Below, piece after piece: positions 7,196 through 19,171 of a stretch of DNA of 64,000 nt. A program made the translations under genes and the position numbers. Position 1 is the first letter of the stretch; each line of letters begins with the position of its first letter. Source of the DNA: Rhodococcus sp. SMB37 (lineage in GTDB: Bacteria; Actinomycetota; Actinomycetes; Mycobacteriales; Mycobacteriaceae); contig NZ_SLVY01000009.1 of the NCBI RefSeq assembly GCF_004345605.1, positions 1 through 64,000 on the forward strand, given 5' to 3'. Below the pieces are notes generated by a model, which worked only from the letters and a program-made list of their open reading frames with translations, was not told where the DNA came from and made no database searches.

Positions 7196-8041
7196 GTGAC
7201 TGCACAGATCATCGATGGCCACGCTGTAGCGGCAAAGCTTCTGGAAGACATTGCCCATGATATTGAGCAATTCACCCTCACACACGGGCGTCGGCCCTGC
7301 CTGGCTACCGTGCTGGTCGGCGACGACCCCTCCTCCCACACCTATGTTCGTATGAAGCGCAACCGGTGCGCCGAGGTGGGTATGGAGTCGCGATACGTCG
7401 AACTCCCGACTGACACCACCACAGCCGACCTCGTCGCAGAGGTCCAATCCTTGTCAGCGGACGCGGCTGTTGACGGGATTCTGCTGCAACATCCGGTCCC
7501 TGCCCATATCGACGAACGCGCCGCATTCGAGGCAATCACTCCTGGCAAGGATGTCGATGGCGTCACGATGCACAGCTTCGCCGCAATGGCCTTCAGCGAA
7601 AAAGGATTCCACTCCTGCACCCCCGGCGGGATCCTTCGCCTCCTCGACGCCTACGACGTACCACTCGCCGGGCAACGCGCGGTCGTCGTCGGCCGCAGCC
7701 CGATCCTCGGAAAGCCTGTCGGCATGCTGCTGCTCGCGCGAGATGCGACCGTCACCTACTGCCACTCTCACACCTGGGAACTGGCTGATCAGGTCCGAGG
7801 CGCCGACATCGTCATCGCTGCCGTCGGTCGCCCCGAACTGATCCACGGCGAGTGGATCAAGGATGGTGCAGTCGTCATCGACGCTGGCTACAACCCGGGC
7901 AACGTCGGCGACGTCGACTACACCGGCGCGGCCGAGCGAGCAAGGCTCATCACACCTGTGCCCGGTGGGGTCGGCCCGATGACGATCGCAGTTCTTCTCG
8001 AACAGACTCTCGCAGCGGCTAATTCAGTCCACTTCGGCTGA
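7196..8041 (+). CDS. folD: Bifunctional methylenetetrahydrofolate dehydrogenase/cyclohydrolase FolD
   Basis: FolD oxidises 5,10-methylene-THF with NADP and hydrolyses the product to 10-formyl-THF in the cytosol. The 281-residue length is normal. Visible motifs are VGDDPSSHTYVRMKRNRCAE (catalytic Tyr and Lys region: YVRMK), DGILLQHPVPAH, PGKDVDGV, and the nucleotide-binding signature VVVGRSPILGKP, ending TPVPGGVGPMT. GTG at 7196 is set by the GAGAGGA site just upstream. Control by the ZTP riboswitch fits: low one-carbon folate raises ZTP and turns on FolD. The gene stands alone among accessory genes, which raises the possibility that it is not the only folD of the genome. Confidence 0.96.
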   Translation: MTAQIIDGHAVAAKLLEDIAHDIEQFTLTHGRRPCLATVLVGDDPSSHTYVRMKRNRCAEVGMESRYVELPTDTTTADLVAEVQSLSADAAVDGILLQHPVPAHIDERAAFEAITPGKDVDGVTMHSFAAMAFSEKGFHSCTPGGILRLLDAYDVPLAGQRAVVVGRSPILGKPVGMLLLARDATVTYCHSHTWELADQVRGADIVIAAVGRPELIHGEWIKDGAVVIDAGYNPGNVGDVDYTGAAERARLITPVPGGVGPMTIAVLLEQTLAAANSVHFG

Positions 8042-8120
8042 CAACACGTTCAGAGGGAAATCTCGCCTTGCTCGAGCATCGTCACACACGAATTCTCCAA
8101 GAACTGATTGACTGGAGCGC

Positions 8121-8441
8121 GTGACTGACAGCGAAGGCACGACGTCCGCGCTCCGAACCATTGTAATTCTCGGTGTGGTGGGCCTGGTGTGCGGGTTGGC
8201 TGCCGCTGGAATCCACCTGTGGTGGTCCTCCCGACCCAAGGCCGACATCATCTACGACGGTGTGTACGAGCCTTTGCGGGATGTGCCGATGTCCTCCGGG
8301 TACACCTCTTTGCCCCTTGAGACACCCGAGGCCGGACCGTGGCTGTATGTCGCCCTCGTCGTAGTTCCCGCATTGCTCGGGGTGCTGGCCGGTCTTATTG
8401 CTCGGTGGTCCGGGTGGGGATTGGCTCGCCGTAAGCGTTGA
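8121..8441 (+). CDS. Membrane protein of unknown function, 106 aa
   Basis: GTG at 8121 begins a 106-residue protein with two hydrophobic segments (about residues 11-33, TIVILGVVGLVCGLAAAGIH; and 73-95, LYVALVVVPALLGVLAGLIA) separated by an ~40-residue extracytoplasmic loop containing YDGVYEPLRDVPMSSGY. The C-terminus is basic (WGLARRKR), consistent with both termini in the cytoplasm. It resembles DUF2567-like small actinobacterial membrane proteins only in layout; I cannot assign a family. It is 79 bases after folD. Confidence 0.6.
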   Translation: MTDSEGTTSALRTIVILGVVGLVCGLAAAGIHLWWSSRPKADIIYDGVYEPLRDVPMSSGYTSLPLETPEAGPWLYVALVVVPALLGVLAGLIARWSGWGLARRKR

Positions 8442-8528
8442 AACACAAGCAAGATTGTTCGATCGTCCTCACCAGGTCACAACCGATGACGATCGGTACA
8501 TGTCGGTGTCGTCTGGAACGATCGCCCG

Positions 8529-9107
8529 ATGCGTCCTGACGTTCGTTCCGTGCACGACCTCGTGTCCAACATCGATCCGCTCGATGACCTTGAGCGGGAA
8601 CATATCTCAGATTCCCTGGCCTGGATCGAAGGCACCAACGACATCTTCCGCCGTGTCAAGCCGGCGATACCTTCACGTCACCTTGTGTCCTACGTGGTCG
8701 TGGTGGACCCATCCGACCACAGCGTGTTCCTCGTCGATCACATCAAATCTGGGCTGCATCTCCCCACTGGTGGGCATGTCGAACCCGGCGAGCATCCTCT
8801 GGTTGCGGCGAGACGGGAGACGAGGGAAGAGCTCGGGGTAGAAGCCGACTTCACCATCACTGGAACTGAGCCGGTATTCGTCACTGTCACCGAAACCGTG
8901 GGGGCCGACAACAGTCATGTCGATGTCAGCCTTTGGTACGTGATCGCGGCCCGCCGCGACACGCGGTTCATCCTCGATCCCTCTGAATTTCGTGGCGGCC
9001 GGTGGTGGACAGCGAGCGAAGTACGAACGAGCGACCCCCGCCAGTTCGATCCGCACTTCCGCCGATTCCTTGAGAAGTTGTGTTCCTCTGCCACAGACTC
9101 GGTCTGA
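8529..9107 (+). CDS. NUDIX hydrolase
   Basis: The Nudix box is complete: GGHVEPGEHPLVAARRETRE followed by ELGVE, matching G-x5-E-x7-R-E-U-x-E-E-x-G-U at about residues 82-104. An ~50-residue N-terminal extension (HDLVSNIDPLDDLEREHISD) precedes the fold, which is common in Nudix proteins annotated as NTP pyrophosphatases or isopentenyl-diphosphate-isomerase-like. The protein is 192 residues and cytoplasmic. It likely hydrolyses a nucleoside diphosphate linked compound, but the substrate cannot be read from the sequence. Confidence 0.88.
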   Translation: MRPDVRSVHDLVSNIDPLDDLEREHISDSLAWIEGTNDIFRRVKPAIPSRHLVSYVVVVDPSDHSVFLVDHIKSGLHLPTGGHVEPGEHPLVAARRETREELGVEADFTITGTEPVFVTVTETVGADNSHVDVSLWYVIAARRDTRFILDPSEFRGGRWWTASEVRTSDPRQFDPHFRRFLEKLCSSATDSV

Positions 9108-9208
9108 TGTCTGGGCCTGGACGCCGAGATCTACACGCGACGGATCATCCGGCGAGTGCGCTCGGATCGGTGCCCCGATTGAGGGCCGAGCCCGCTAGAC
9201 CGGCATCC

Positions 9209-9607
9209 ATGACTGCGCGGCGCGGACCTACCATCAACGGTGTGACGATCGCGGATGTCCCGTGCGTGTGGCTGACAACATTGCGGCGAGACGGCTCACC
9301 TCACACGGCGCCGACATGGTTCTTGTTGATCGACGAGACATTCTGGATCGCAAGCTCAACCGTGAACGTGAAGGTGAAGAACCTACAGCGCGATCCTCGA
9401 GTCTCCCTTGCCATCGACGGATCGGGAGCCATGCCTCACGTCGCTCAAGGGCGGGCGGTCGTGCATCAGGCGATTCCGCACTTCCCCCATCTTGTCGCCG
9501 CGTTCGCCGAGAAATACAACGGCTGGGACGCCGCCGACGAGACGCAAGATGGTCCGCGAGTGCTGATCGAGATACCCATCGATCGATGGCTCCTTGAAAC
9601 CCATTGA
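9209..9607 (+). CDS. Pyridoxamine 5'-phosphate oxidase-fold (FMN/F420-dependent) protein
   Basis: The 132-residue product has the split beta-barrel pattern: CVWLTTLRRDGSPHTAPTWF, a strand FWIASS, KVKNLQRDPRVSLAIDGSG and a C-terminal helix VAAFAEKYNGW followed by RVLIEIPIDRW. The phosphate-contacting 'TVNVKVKNLQRDPRV' segment is typical of PPOX-class proteins, many of which in actinobacteria bind F420 rather than FMN. ATG at 9209 is chosen over an upstream GTG-rich extension. The reaction is probably a flavin- or deazaflavin-dependent reduction of an unknown substrate. Confidence 0.8.
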   Translation: MTARRGPTINGVTIADVPCVWLTTLRRDGSPHTAPTWFLLIDETFWIASSTVNVKVKNLQRDPRVSLAIDGSGAMPHVAQGRAVVHQAIPHFPHLVAAFAEKYNGWDAADETQDGPRVLIEIPIDRWLLETH

Positions 9608-9784
9608 CGAATCCACGGGTTTTACCCTGCGCCCGATCGAACCCACGAGACGAGGGATCCGTCCAGGTAGGCGGGATGCGACCGGCAGCTACCGCGACCG
9701 CGGCCTGTCCTGTCTGAACGTCCAGTGAGTGGACGGCTCCCGAGGAAGGGAACGAGCCTTCCCGCAGGGCGATGTCATCGGCCG

Positions 9785-11151
9785 GGGGAGTGTCCGATAA
9801 ACGGTGGATCCGGCCTGGCATCGGTTAGTTGATGCGTCCTTCGAAAGTGATCGCGAAGGCATTCAAGGCAGGCTTCCACCTCATCGCCCATCGTGCCCTA
9901 CCCCGACCAGTTGGGTCCAGGGCCCGGGTCGCGAGATAGAGACATTTCAGAGCGGACTGCTCGGTCGGGAAATGCCCACGGGCGCGGATCGCGCGCCGGT
10001 AGCGGGCATTGACCGACTCGATCGCGTTCGTCGAGCAGATCACGCGCCGGATCTCTACGTCGTAGTCGAGGAACGGTACGAACTCCGACCATGCGTTCTC
10101 CCACAGGCGGACGATCGCCGGGTACTTCGGTCCCCACTTCGTGGAGAACTCCACGAACCGTTCCTTTGCCGCGGCCTCCGTCGGGGCGGTGTACACGGGT
10201 TTGAGATCGCGGGACATTTCGTCCCAATGTTGGCGCGGGGCGAACCGAAAAGTGTTGCGGATCAAGTGGATAATGCAGGTCTGCACCACCGCCAGCTCCC
10301 ACACGGTGTTGATCGCCTCCGGCAGACCCTTCAACCCGTCACAGACGACGATGCACGCATCAGCCACCCCGCGGTTCTTGACCTCTGTGAGCACCGCCAA
10401 CCAGAACTTCGCGCCCTCACCGCCGTCGCCGGCCCACAACCCCAAGATGTCGCGCTCGCCGTTGACCGTCACCCCGATCGCGACGTAGATGGGTCGGTTG
10501 GTGACCTGCCCGTCACGGATCTTGACGTGGATGGCGTCGATGAACACCACCGGATACACCCGGTCGAGCGGCCGGTTCTGCCACTCGGTCATCTCCTCGA
10601 GCACCTTGTCGGTGATCCGAGAGATGGTGTCCTTCTTTCGCCGTCGCTCCGTAAATGTCCTGGAAGTGCGCCGAGATCTCGCCGGTGGTCAGCCCTTTCG
10701 CGCTGAGGGAGAGCACGATCTCGTCGATGCCGGTCAACCGGCGTTGGCGCTTGCGCACGATTTTCGGTTCGAAGCTCGAGTCGGTGTCCCTCGGGACGTC
10801 GATCTCGACCGGGCCGATCTCGGTCAGCACGGTCTTCGATCTGGTGCCGTTTCGGGAGTTGCCGCTGCCGCGGCCGGCCGGATCGTTCTTCTCATAGCCG
10901 AGGTGCTCGGTGATCTCCGCGTCCAGCGCGGTTTCGAGCACGTTCTTCGTCAATTGTCCCAGCAGTCCGTTCGGGCCCATCAGCTCGATGCCCTGCTCTT
11001 TGGCCTGGGCCAGCAGCTGCTGAGCCAGTTCCAACTGGTTCACCTCGTCCGCCATGGGCTCCAGTGTTTCTGTCACGGTCGATCCTTCCCGCCAAGCTCG
11101 CTGCTCGGCGTGTCAGGCCAACCCGGATCCACCGTTTTTCAGACAGTCCCC
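9785..11151 (-). mobile_element. IS256-family insertion sequence (inactivated)
   Basis: The element is bounded by inverted ends. The left end is GGGGAGTGTCCGAT followed by AAACGGTGGATCCGG (9799-9813), and the right end carries the reverse complement of the same 15-base core (11123-11137) and ends in TCCCC at 11151. Total length of about 1.37 kb suits IS256. I see no convincing 8-9 base target duplication (TCGGCCGG on the left, GACGTGTC on the right), which suggests an old insertion or a later rearrangement. Confidence 0.85.
9825..11076 (-). pseudogene. IS256-family transposase, frameshifted
   Basis: The N-terminal part from ATG at 11076 reads MTETLEPMADEVNQLEL and continues through HLGYEKNDPAGR and VPRDTDSSFEPKIVRKRQRR, as expected for mutator-type transposases. 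At about 10635-10640 a run of three A (TTT on the plus strand) shifts the frame. The downstream part in the other frame contains VVFIDAIHVKIRDG (first catalytic Asp), VCDGLKGLPEAI (second Asp) and CSTNAIESVNARYRRAIRAR (Glu). Removing one A would restore TAKKDTISRITDKVLEEM. IS256 transposases are normally a single frame, so this looks like an inactivating insertion, not programmed frameshifting. Confidence 0.85.
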
Positions 11152-11154
11152 GAC

Positions 11155-11322
11155 GTGTCGCTCGAGGACCCGGTGGTAGGAGAAGGCGAGCCGGCGAACA
11201 CGGAAGAACTGTGGCGAGACTCTATGGAAGGCCAATATCTGGATGGTCCTGCCCCGGCTCCTGAGCCTGGCCCACCAGGCATCAGCGGCACGGTTCTCCG
11301 CGGAACATTCGAAGACAGCTAG
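11155..11322 (+). CDS. Short acidic frame abutting the IS256 end, possible gene remnant
   Basis: A GTG at 11155 lies four bases outside the insertion-sequence end and opens 55 residues of acidic, Pro-rich sequence (SLEDPVVGEGEPANTEELW, GPAPAPEPGPPGISG). The frame continues backwards into the element, so this may be the 3' part of a gene interrupted by it; no matching 5' part is seen on the other side (9608-9784). Function unknown. Confidence 0.3.
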   Translation: MSLEDPVVGEGEPANTEELWRDSMEGQYLDGPAPAPEPGPPGISGTVLRGTFEDS

Positions 11323-11431
11323 GGGTAGTCAGCCATGAGGCAGCACCGAGTGACGAGGGCTGGCTTGACCCAGGTCTCGGTTACGTTGTCACGGTGTTCG
11401 ATAAACGGTTCGAGTTCCGGTTAGCGCTGGT

Positions 11432-11719
11432 GTGGTGGGTGCGCTCGCCGGCATACTCGTGTGCGCCGTGGGCTATTGGCGGCTGGTCTTCGCGTTGCGC
11501 AACGCATGGGACGTGCCTGCGTTCCCGCCGGGTAATGGACTGTACTGGCTGGCGTGGGGCTTACCTCTCGGTGCCGTTGCGACTATCGGGACGACGGTGT
11601 TCGTGACCTGGCAAGGTGCGCGACCTGCAGCGGGAGGGTTCACCGCTGGTTGCCTCTTCATGGGACTGGCGATGTGTGCTTTCGGCTACTCGGTCGACAG
11701 CATGCCGTACTACAGGTGA
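11432..11719 (+). CDS. Small membrane protein, ~95 aa
   Basis: The product has three hydrophobic segments: GALAGILVCAVGYWRLVFAL (~3-22), YWLAWGLPLGAVATIGTTVF (~38-57) and AGCLFMGLAMCAFGY (~71-86). It ends in a short polar tail (SVDSMPYYR). The start codon is uncertain among closely spaced GTG codons near 11430. No known family is recognised. It lies on its own between the insertion sequence and the small beta-rich gene. Confidence 0.5.
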   Translation: MVGALAGILVCAVGYWRLVFALRNAWDVPAFPPGNGLYWLAWGLPLGAVATIGTTVFVTWQGARPAAGGFTAGCLFMGLAMCAFGYSVDSMPYYR

Positions 11720-11956
11720 TTGCAACGACTCGACCTGGGCACAACCGGCAATAGCGCACGTCGGAATATGTCCCTACCGCCAGTCGTCTGCGATGCGGAG
11801 ATCGCCATCCGCCGCATACGGGACCACGGTTCTCCGGGGCGCAGTGGCCGCCGAGACGGACGCAGGGGCAGCCGCGGCCCGGTTCGTGAGGTGAGCGAGC
11901 TGGCCCGAGCGCAGACGGGGCGGCCCACCCTGATCCAGAAAATAGCTTGCTAAATT

Positions 11957-12184
11957 GTGGGTGAACTGGGAAAACGACACGTCCCTTCTGTCGTGTCGAT
12001 CGGAGACAGTCCCACCATCAAGCCCGGCGATCGGGTGAAGGTCAGCGCACGCGGCACGTTCATGTTCACCGTCAAAGACATCGATGAGGACACCGGCATG
12101 GCGATGATCGAGGTCAACGCCGACAGCCCGCTCACGTATCCGCGGCCGGCACGTCTGACCGATCTCGTGCCCGTCGAGGACTGA
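11957..12184 (+). CDS. Small beta-rich protein, third paralogue, 75 aa
   Basis: The core KPGDRVKVSARGTFMFTVKD followed by IDEDTGMAMIEVNAD matches the proteins at 1153-1452 and 5220-5432 (GDRVRI-x-x-x-G-x-x-x-FTI/V-x-D-x-D-E-x-G). The C-terminus RLTDLVPVED matches the EEDLIPE end of copy B. GTG at 11957 is eight bases after TAGCTT, which would fit a leaderless promoter; an alternative GTG lies at 11993. The family looks like a compact strand-rich domain of unknown role found here in three scattered copies. Confidence 0.6.
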   Translation: MGELGKRHVPSVVSIGDSPTIKPGDRVKVSARGTFMFTVKDIDEDTGMAMIEVNADSPLTYPRPARLTDLVPVED

Positions 12185-12405
12185 CTCCGAGAGCTCATCC
12201 TCGGGCCGGTCGCACTCGCTTCACCTGTTTGGTGGCCGATACGTCCTTCCGCTACGTTGACCGCTGCAATCACCCGAGTTCCCCGACAGGTGAGTGATTC
12301 CCTGACGGGTCGAAGGAGGGTCCCCGGCGCCCCCGCCGGGGACCATCGCCTTTTCTGCTGGTGGGCTGTGCGTACACCGGACGACACCGTGGCTACTCTC
12401 GGCGC
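12185..12405. other. Gene-free stretch with a structured, terminator-ending segment
   Basis: No convincing coding frame is present. The middle holds two consecutive inverted repeats (AATCAC 12268-12273 with GTGATT 12294-12299) and then a strong GC hairpin, described separately. It could carry a small RNA. Confidence 0.4.
12319..12344 (+). terminator. Strong hairpin, intrinsic-terminator-like
   Basis: Perfect 11-base arms GGTCCCCGGCG (12319-12329) and CGCCGGGGACC (12334-12344) enclose a CCCC loop, followed after six bases by CCTTTTCT. It could end transcription of the 75-residue gene at 11957-12184 or a separate short RNA from this gap. Confidence 0.65.
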
Positions 12406-12780
12406 GTGGAGGACAGGACGCGAGCCATCGGCGATGCCGCCGATGCGATGACCGACGATGAGCTCGAGACCGCGATTGCGGCACTGCACGCCCGTGAGCG
12501 GGAACTTCTCGTCGCCGGGGACAGCGAGGCGGCGTTCGATCTGATGGGTACGAAGTTCGTTTGCTCTCCACCCTGGAAGGTCGGCGGCGGTAGCCGACTG
12601 TTGTACGGATTCGGTTTTTTCTTCATTTCCGTCTGCTGCGGTATTCGCATAGCGGTCTGTGGAGCAGATTCGTACAGGTCCACTGCGCAGCTGACGTATC
12701 CCTCTCGGTGGCCGTTCAGGGTTCAGCGCGGCGCAGCCGCTTTCGATCATGAGCTCACGCGGGCAACCCGGGCGCGGTAA
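12406..12780 (+). pseudogene. Possible truncated gene
   Basis: From GTG at 12406 about 50 residues look protein-like and helical (EDRTRAIGDAADAMTDDELE, ALHARERELLVAGDSEAAFD). After residue ~52 the composition becomes erratic (FGFFFISVCCGIRIAVCG) in a locally AT-richer stretch, and the end merely overlaps the convergent gene. I read this as the 5' piece of a gene cut off by a rearrangement near 12565. Confidence 0.3.
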
Positions 12781-13587
12781 TCGTGACCGGTGGCGCGCAG
12801 TGCGGCGGCAAGTTCCGTTCGCCTGACTCCCTGTTCCATCAGCTCTGTGGCGTTGCTGTCGGTGATCGGGTGGGGCGTGCGGACGACGGCGGCATAGCGG
12901 ATGCGTTCTTCGAGTTCGTCCGGTTCGTGGGCCGGCTGGCTATCGAGGTATGAGCTGGTGATGACCTCGGTGGAGGCTGTGATGCCGTGTTCCTGGGCGA
13001 TCCGGCGGGCGCTGGCGGTGAATGCGGAGATGTAGGCTGCGCGGTCACTTGCTTCGAGTTCGTCGACGGCGAGATGTTCGTCGGCCAGGGCACCCGATTC
13101 GGGACTCTCGTCATCCACCTCGAGCATGCGCCCGTTGATCTCGTCGAATGCCTCTTGCGCAAGATCGGCCAACCCGAAGCGGTCCCATTCTTCGTCGATG
13201 TCGAGCGGGACGCGAACCGGCTCGGTACGTCGCGCAGGCAGGTCCTCTTCCGCTGCGGCACCGGTGATGAGCTGGTGGATCAGGTCGGCCTCCCACGAGG
13301 TCGGCCTGCCGCGGAGCAATCCTTCGACCGATCCCATGTTGGCGGCGACCACGACCAGGATGTCAGCGAGGGTATCGGCAAAGTCGACCTGAGAGCCGTC
13401 GCTGCGGGTGCTTCGAGCGAGGGCGGTCAGAGCTTCTATGGCGGCAGCCTTGGTCTGCGGGTCGATTCCGGTGGTCGAGGGCTGCCGCTTCCCTGCACGG
13501 GCCGACGGTGCGGTGGGGGTGCCGGTGGCGCTGTCGGTGACGGCCCGAAGGGCGTCGGGAAAACATCGGAAACTCCATCGGAACCAC
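12747..13587 (-). pseudogene. Hypothetical protein, N-terminus lost or frameshifted
   Basis: The reading frame is protein-like from about 13561 down to the stop at 12747 (DALRAVTDSATGTP, then TKAAAIEALTALARS, DFADTLADILVVVAANMGSV, RPTSWEADLIHQLITG, ending YRARVARVSS), roughly 270 residues of acidic helical protein. No start codon precedes this segment before a stop at about 13593. Adding one T to the four-T run near 13558 would join it to an upstream frame reading GSDGVSDVFP. If intact today, translation can begin only at GTG 13352 (201 residues). The family is unrecognised; the WEADLI-x-Q-L pattern recalls proteins of actinobacterial mobile elements, but only loosely. Confidence 0.5.
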
Positions 13588-13954
13588 CCTCTTCACCTGC
13601 GCGAACCGAGTGGCAGGTTTCGTACCGTCAGGCGAAGCGCCAGTATCTCCGAGATTCCGCCGACCCAGCGTCATCCACGTGAATGACACCACCGTCACCG
13701 CAGTTGTGCGCGTTTTCGCCCGATGGTCTCGTCCACGAATGCGAACTCGCGACTCGTACCGATGGGTGCTCACTCGATTCGTCGGAGCGAGCCGCCGACA
13801 TGCTGATGAAGATCCACACGCTCGCCGAGCGTAATCCGAGGTGCCCGGTGCCGGCGATGTTCGCCGGCACCCGTTCCGCTACATGCTCGCAGCACCTACA
13901 GCGTGACTACGGCGCATTGCAGGTCGACGGTCACTGCGTACTCGACGGACGCGC
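13588..13954. other. Gene-free boundary between accessory stretch and dnaE
   Basis: No frame here has convincing protein character on either strand. It follows the end of dnaE (minus strand), but no clear stem-loop with a T-run is seen. This is the junction between the variable region and the conserved core. Confidence 0.4.
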
Positions 13955-17494
<3,540 letters not shown>

Positions 17495-17529
17495 GCGTGC
17501 CTCTCCCGGAAAGTCTGTGGGCACCGACG

Positions 17530-17535
17530 AGTCTA
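17530..17535 (-). promoter_or_regulatory. Candidate -10 element for dnaE
   Basis: TAGACT on the minus strand lies 35 bases before the dnaE GTG and matches the actinobacterial TANNNT -10 pattern. The -35 region is not recognisable, which is common in this group. Confidence 0.4.
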
Positions 17536-17598
17536 GGCGCTCGATGCGACGTGATCCGACAGGCACACCGGTGGCCGCCGCCGCACCGGTGATGCGCG

Positions 17599-18519
17599 TT
17601 ACTCGTCGCTCGTCGCCGCGGCCCGAACGCCGCGCACACGCCGCACGCGGATCAGCGCATCGGTGCTGAACACCACCAGTGCCGCCCAGATGAGTGCGAA
17701 TCCGACCCACCGCGAAGCGGGCATGTCTTCGTGCAGGACCAGGACTCCCCACGCCATCTGCAGACTCGGGGTGAGGTACTGCAGCATGCCCATCGTCGCA
17801 AGCGGCACCCGATGTGCAGCGGCCCCGAACAGCAACAAGGGCGCCGCAGTCACCAGACCCGCCGACATCAGCAACAGCGAATGCCCGGCGCCGTGCCCGA
17901 AGAAGGTGCCTGTACCGGTGACACCGAGAAAGGCGAGATAGGCCGCCGCGAGAGGCATCGCCACAACGCCCTCCCCCGCCAGGGACGTCCGAGGGTCCAG
18001 GGGCACGACCTTCTTGATCACGCCGTAGGACGCGAACGAGAATGCGAGAATCAGCGCGAGGAACGGTGGACGCCCATAGTCGAAGGTGATCACCATCACC
18101 GCGACGGTCGCCGCGAGCAACGCAACGATCTGTGCGGGCCGGAGCCGCTCGTGGAAGAACAACACACCGAACACAACGCTCACGAGCGGGTTGATGAAGT
18201 ATCCGAGTGCCGCTTCGATGACCTGCCCGGAGACCACCGCATAGATGTAGACACCCCAGTTGACGGCGATCGCCGTCGAGGCCGCCGCGACGAGCGCCCA
18301 GGTCCGCGCTCCGAGATGACGCAGGCCGGACAGCCGACCGAGAACCGCGAGCAGAATCAGCATCAGGACGAGCGTCCACACCACGCGATGGGCAAGGATC
18401 TCCACCGCTCCCGCCGGCGCGAGCAGTCCGAAGAAGGCCGGAAACAACCCCCATGAGGCATACGCGCCGATACCGCAGAGCACACCGGTGGCGTTCGGGT
18501 CATGTCGTTCGGTGGGCAA
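17599..18519 (-). CDS. rarD: EamA/RarD-family transporter
   Basis: The 306-residue protein has ten hydrophobic segments arranged as two five-helix repeats, as in the DMT superfamily. Diagnostic stretches are [55 protein letters not shown] and [12 protein letters not shown], which match RarD (chloramphenicol-sensitivity protein). The transported compound is unknown. It lies 104 bases upstream of dnaE in the same direction and 10 bases after the exported protein gene, so it is probably the third gene of the rluD-led unit. Its ATG is at 18519. Confidence 0.92.
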   Translation of the reverse strand: MPTERHDPNATGVLCGIGAYASWGLFPAFFGLLAPAGAVEILAHRVVWTLVLMLILLAVLGRLSGLRHLGARTWALVAAASTAIAVNWGVYIYAVVSGQVIEAALGYFINPLVSVVFGVLFFHERLRPAQIVALLAATVAVMVITFDYGRPPFLALILAFSFASYGVIKKVVPLDPRTSLAGEGVVAMPLAAAYLAFLGVTGTGTFFGHGAGHSLLLMSAGLVTAAPLLLFGAAAHRVPLATMGMLQYLTPSLQMAWGVLVLHEDMPASRWVGFALIWAALVVFSTDALIRVRRVRGVRAAATSDE

Positions 18520-18529
18520 CCGTCGGCTC

Positions 18530-19168
18530 CTACGGCTCGCCGTCGTCGGCGCCGGGCGCCACCGTGCCGGTGTGTTCGGGCAACAGTGGCCTCACCGAGA
18601 ACCTCCCGGCCACGGCGTCCGGCGGCAATGCTTCCACCACCCGGACTCCGGGGACGGTGGCCACCTCTCGCAATTGGTCGCCGGCACCCCGTACGACGGC
18701 CCCCACCGCGCAGGCACAGCCGGCCGCGAGTCGATCAGCGGAGACCGTGGCGATCCGAGACGCGCGATCGCTTCCCGCCACGGCCCCGCGCAGTCGCCCT
18801 GCCGCCACGAGCGGAGCGCGCCGCAGCGCCTCCGGATGCGCCGACACGGCGACGGTGACGAGCGGGGTCTGCACCCGGTCGATCGGCACCCGAAACAGAA
18901 CCTGGGCCACGCGCACGTCACCGGGCAGCGCGGCTACCGCTTCGACATCCGTCGGTTCGGCGAAGGACACAAGCGCCCAACTTGCCTCGGGCCCGAGCTC
19001 GACCAGACTCGACTCGGCCCGGCCCAGATAGTCGGAGACCTGTTCGCCGTTGTCGGGGCCGAGCGCGTCGGTGCTCACCGACGCCGGGCGGACCGGATTG
19101 AGGACACCGGCGAGGAGCACCGCGAGCACCAACGCGGCCGTCGCCAACCACGGGAGGATCCGAGCCAT
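18530..19168 (-). CDS. Exported or membrane-anchored hypothetical protein, 212 aa
   Basis: The N-terminus MARILPWLATAALVLAVLLA is a signal anchor or uncleaved signal peptide. The rest is an extracytoplasmic Ala/Val-rich domain: a pattern SWALVSFAEPTDVEAVAALP, LFRVPIDRVQTPLVTVAV, then a helical stretch ASRIATVSADRLAAGCACAV, ending in an acidic tail. It has the look of a conserved mycolata protein located next to the pseudouridine synthase gene, three bases from its stop. No enzymatic motif is visible. Confidence 0.75.
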   Translation of the reverse strand: MARILPWLATAALVLAVLLAGVLNPVRPASVSTDALGPDNGEQVSDYLGRAESSLVELGPEASWALVSFAEPTDVEAVAALPGDVRVAQVLFRVPIDRVQTPLVTVAVSAHPEALRRAPLVAAGRLRGAVAGSDRASRIATVSADRLAAGCACAVGAVVRGAGDQLREVATVPGVRVVEALPPDAVAGRFSVRPLLPEHTGTVAPGADDGEP

Positions 19169-19171
19169 GAC

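Noticed and set aside
10630-10645. Programmed frameshift of the IS256 transposase
   Set aside because: IS256 transposases are normally made from one frame, and no slippery heptamer suited to a +1 shift or stimulatory structure is evident; simple mutation is the better explanation.
13628-13870. 80-residue frame upstream of the start-less gene
   Set aside because: No ribosome binding site, no family similarity, and an erratic composition; left as non-coding.
17495-18454. In-frame N-terminal extension of dnaE
   Set aside because: The 320 extra codons overlap rarD in another frame, are not homologous to any polymerase, and the PHP domain starts right after GTG 17494.
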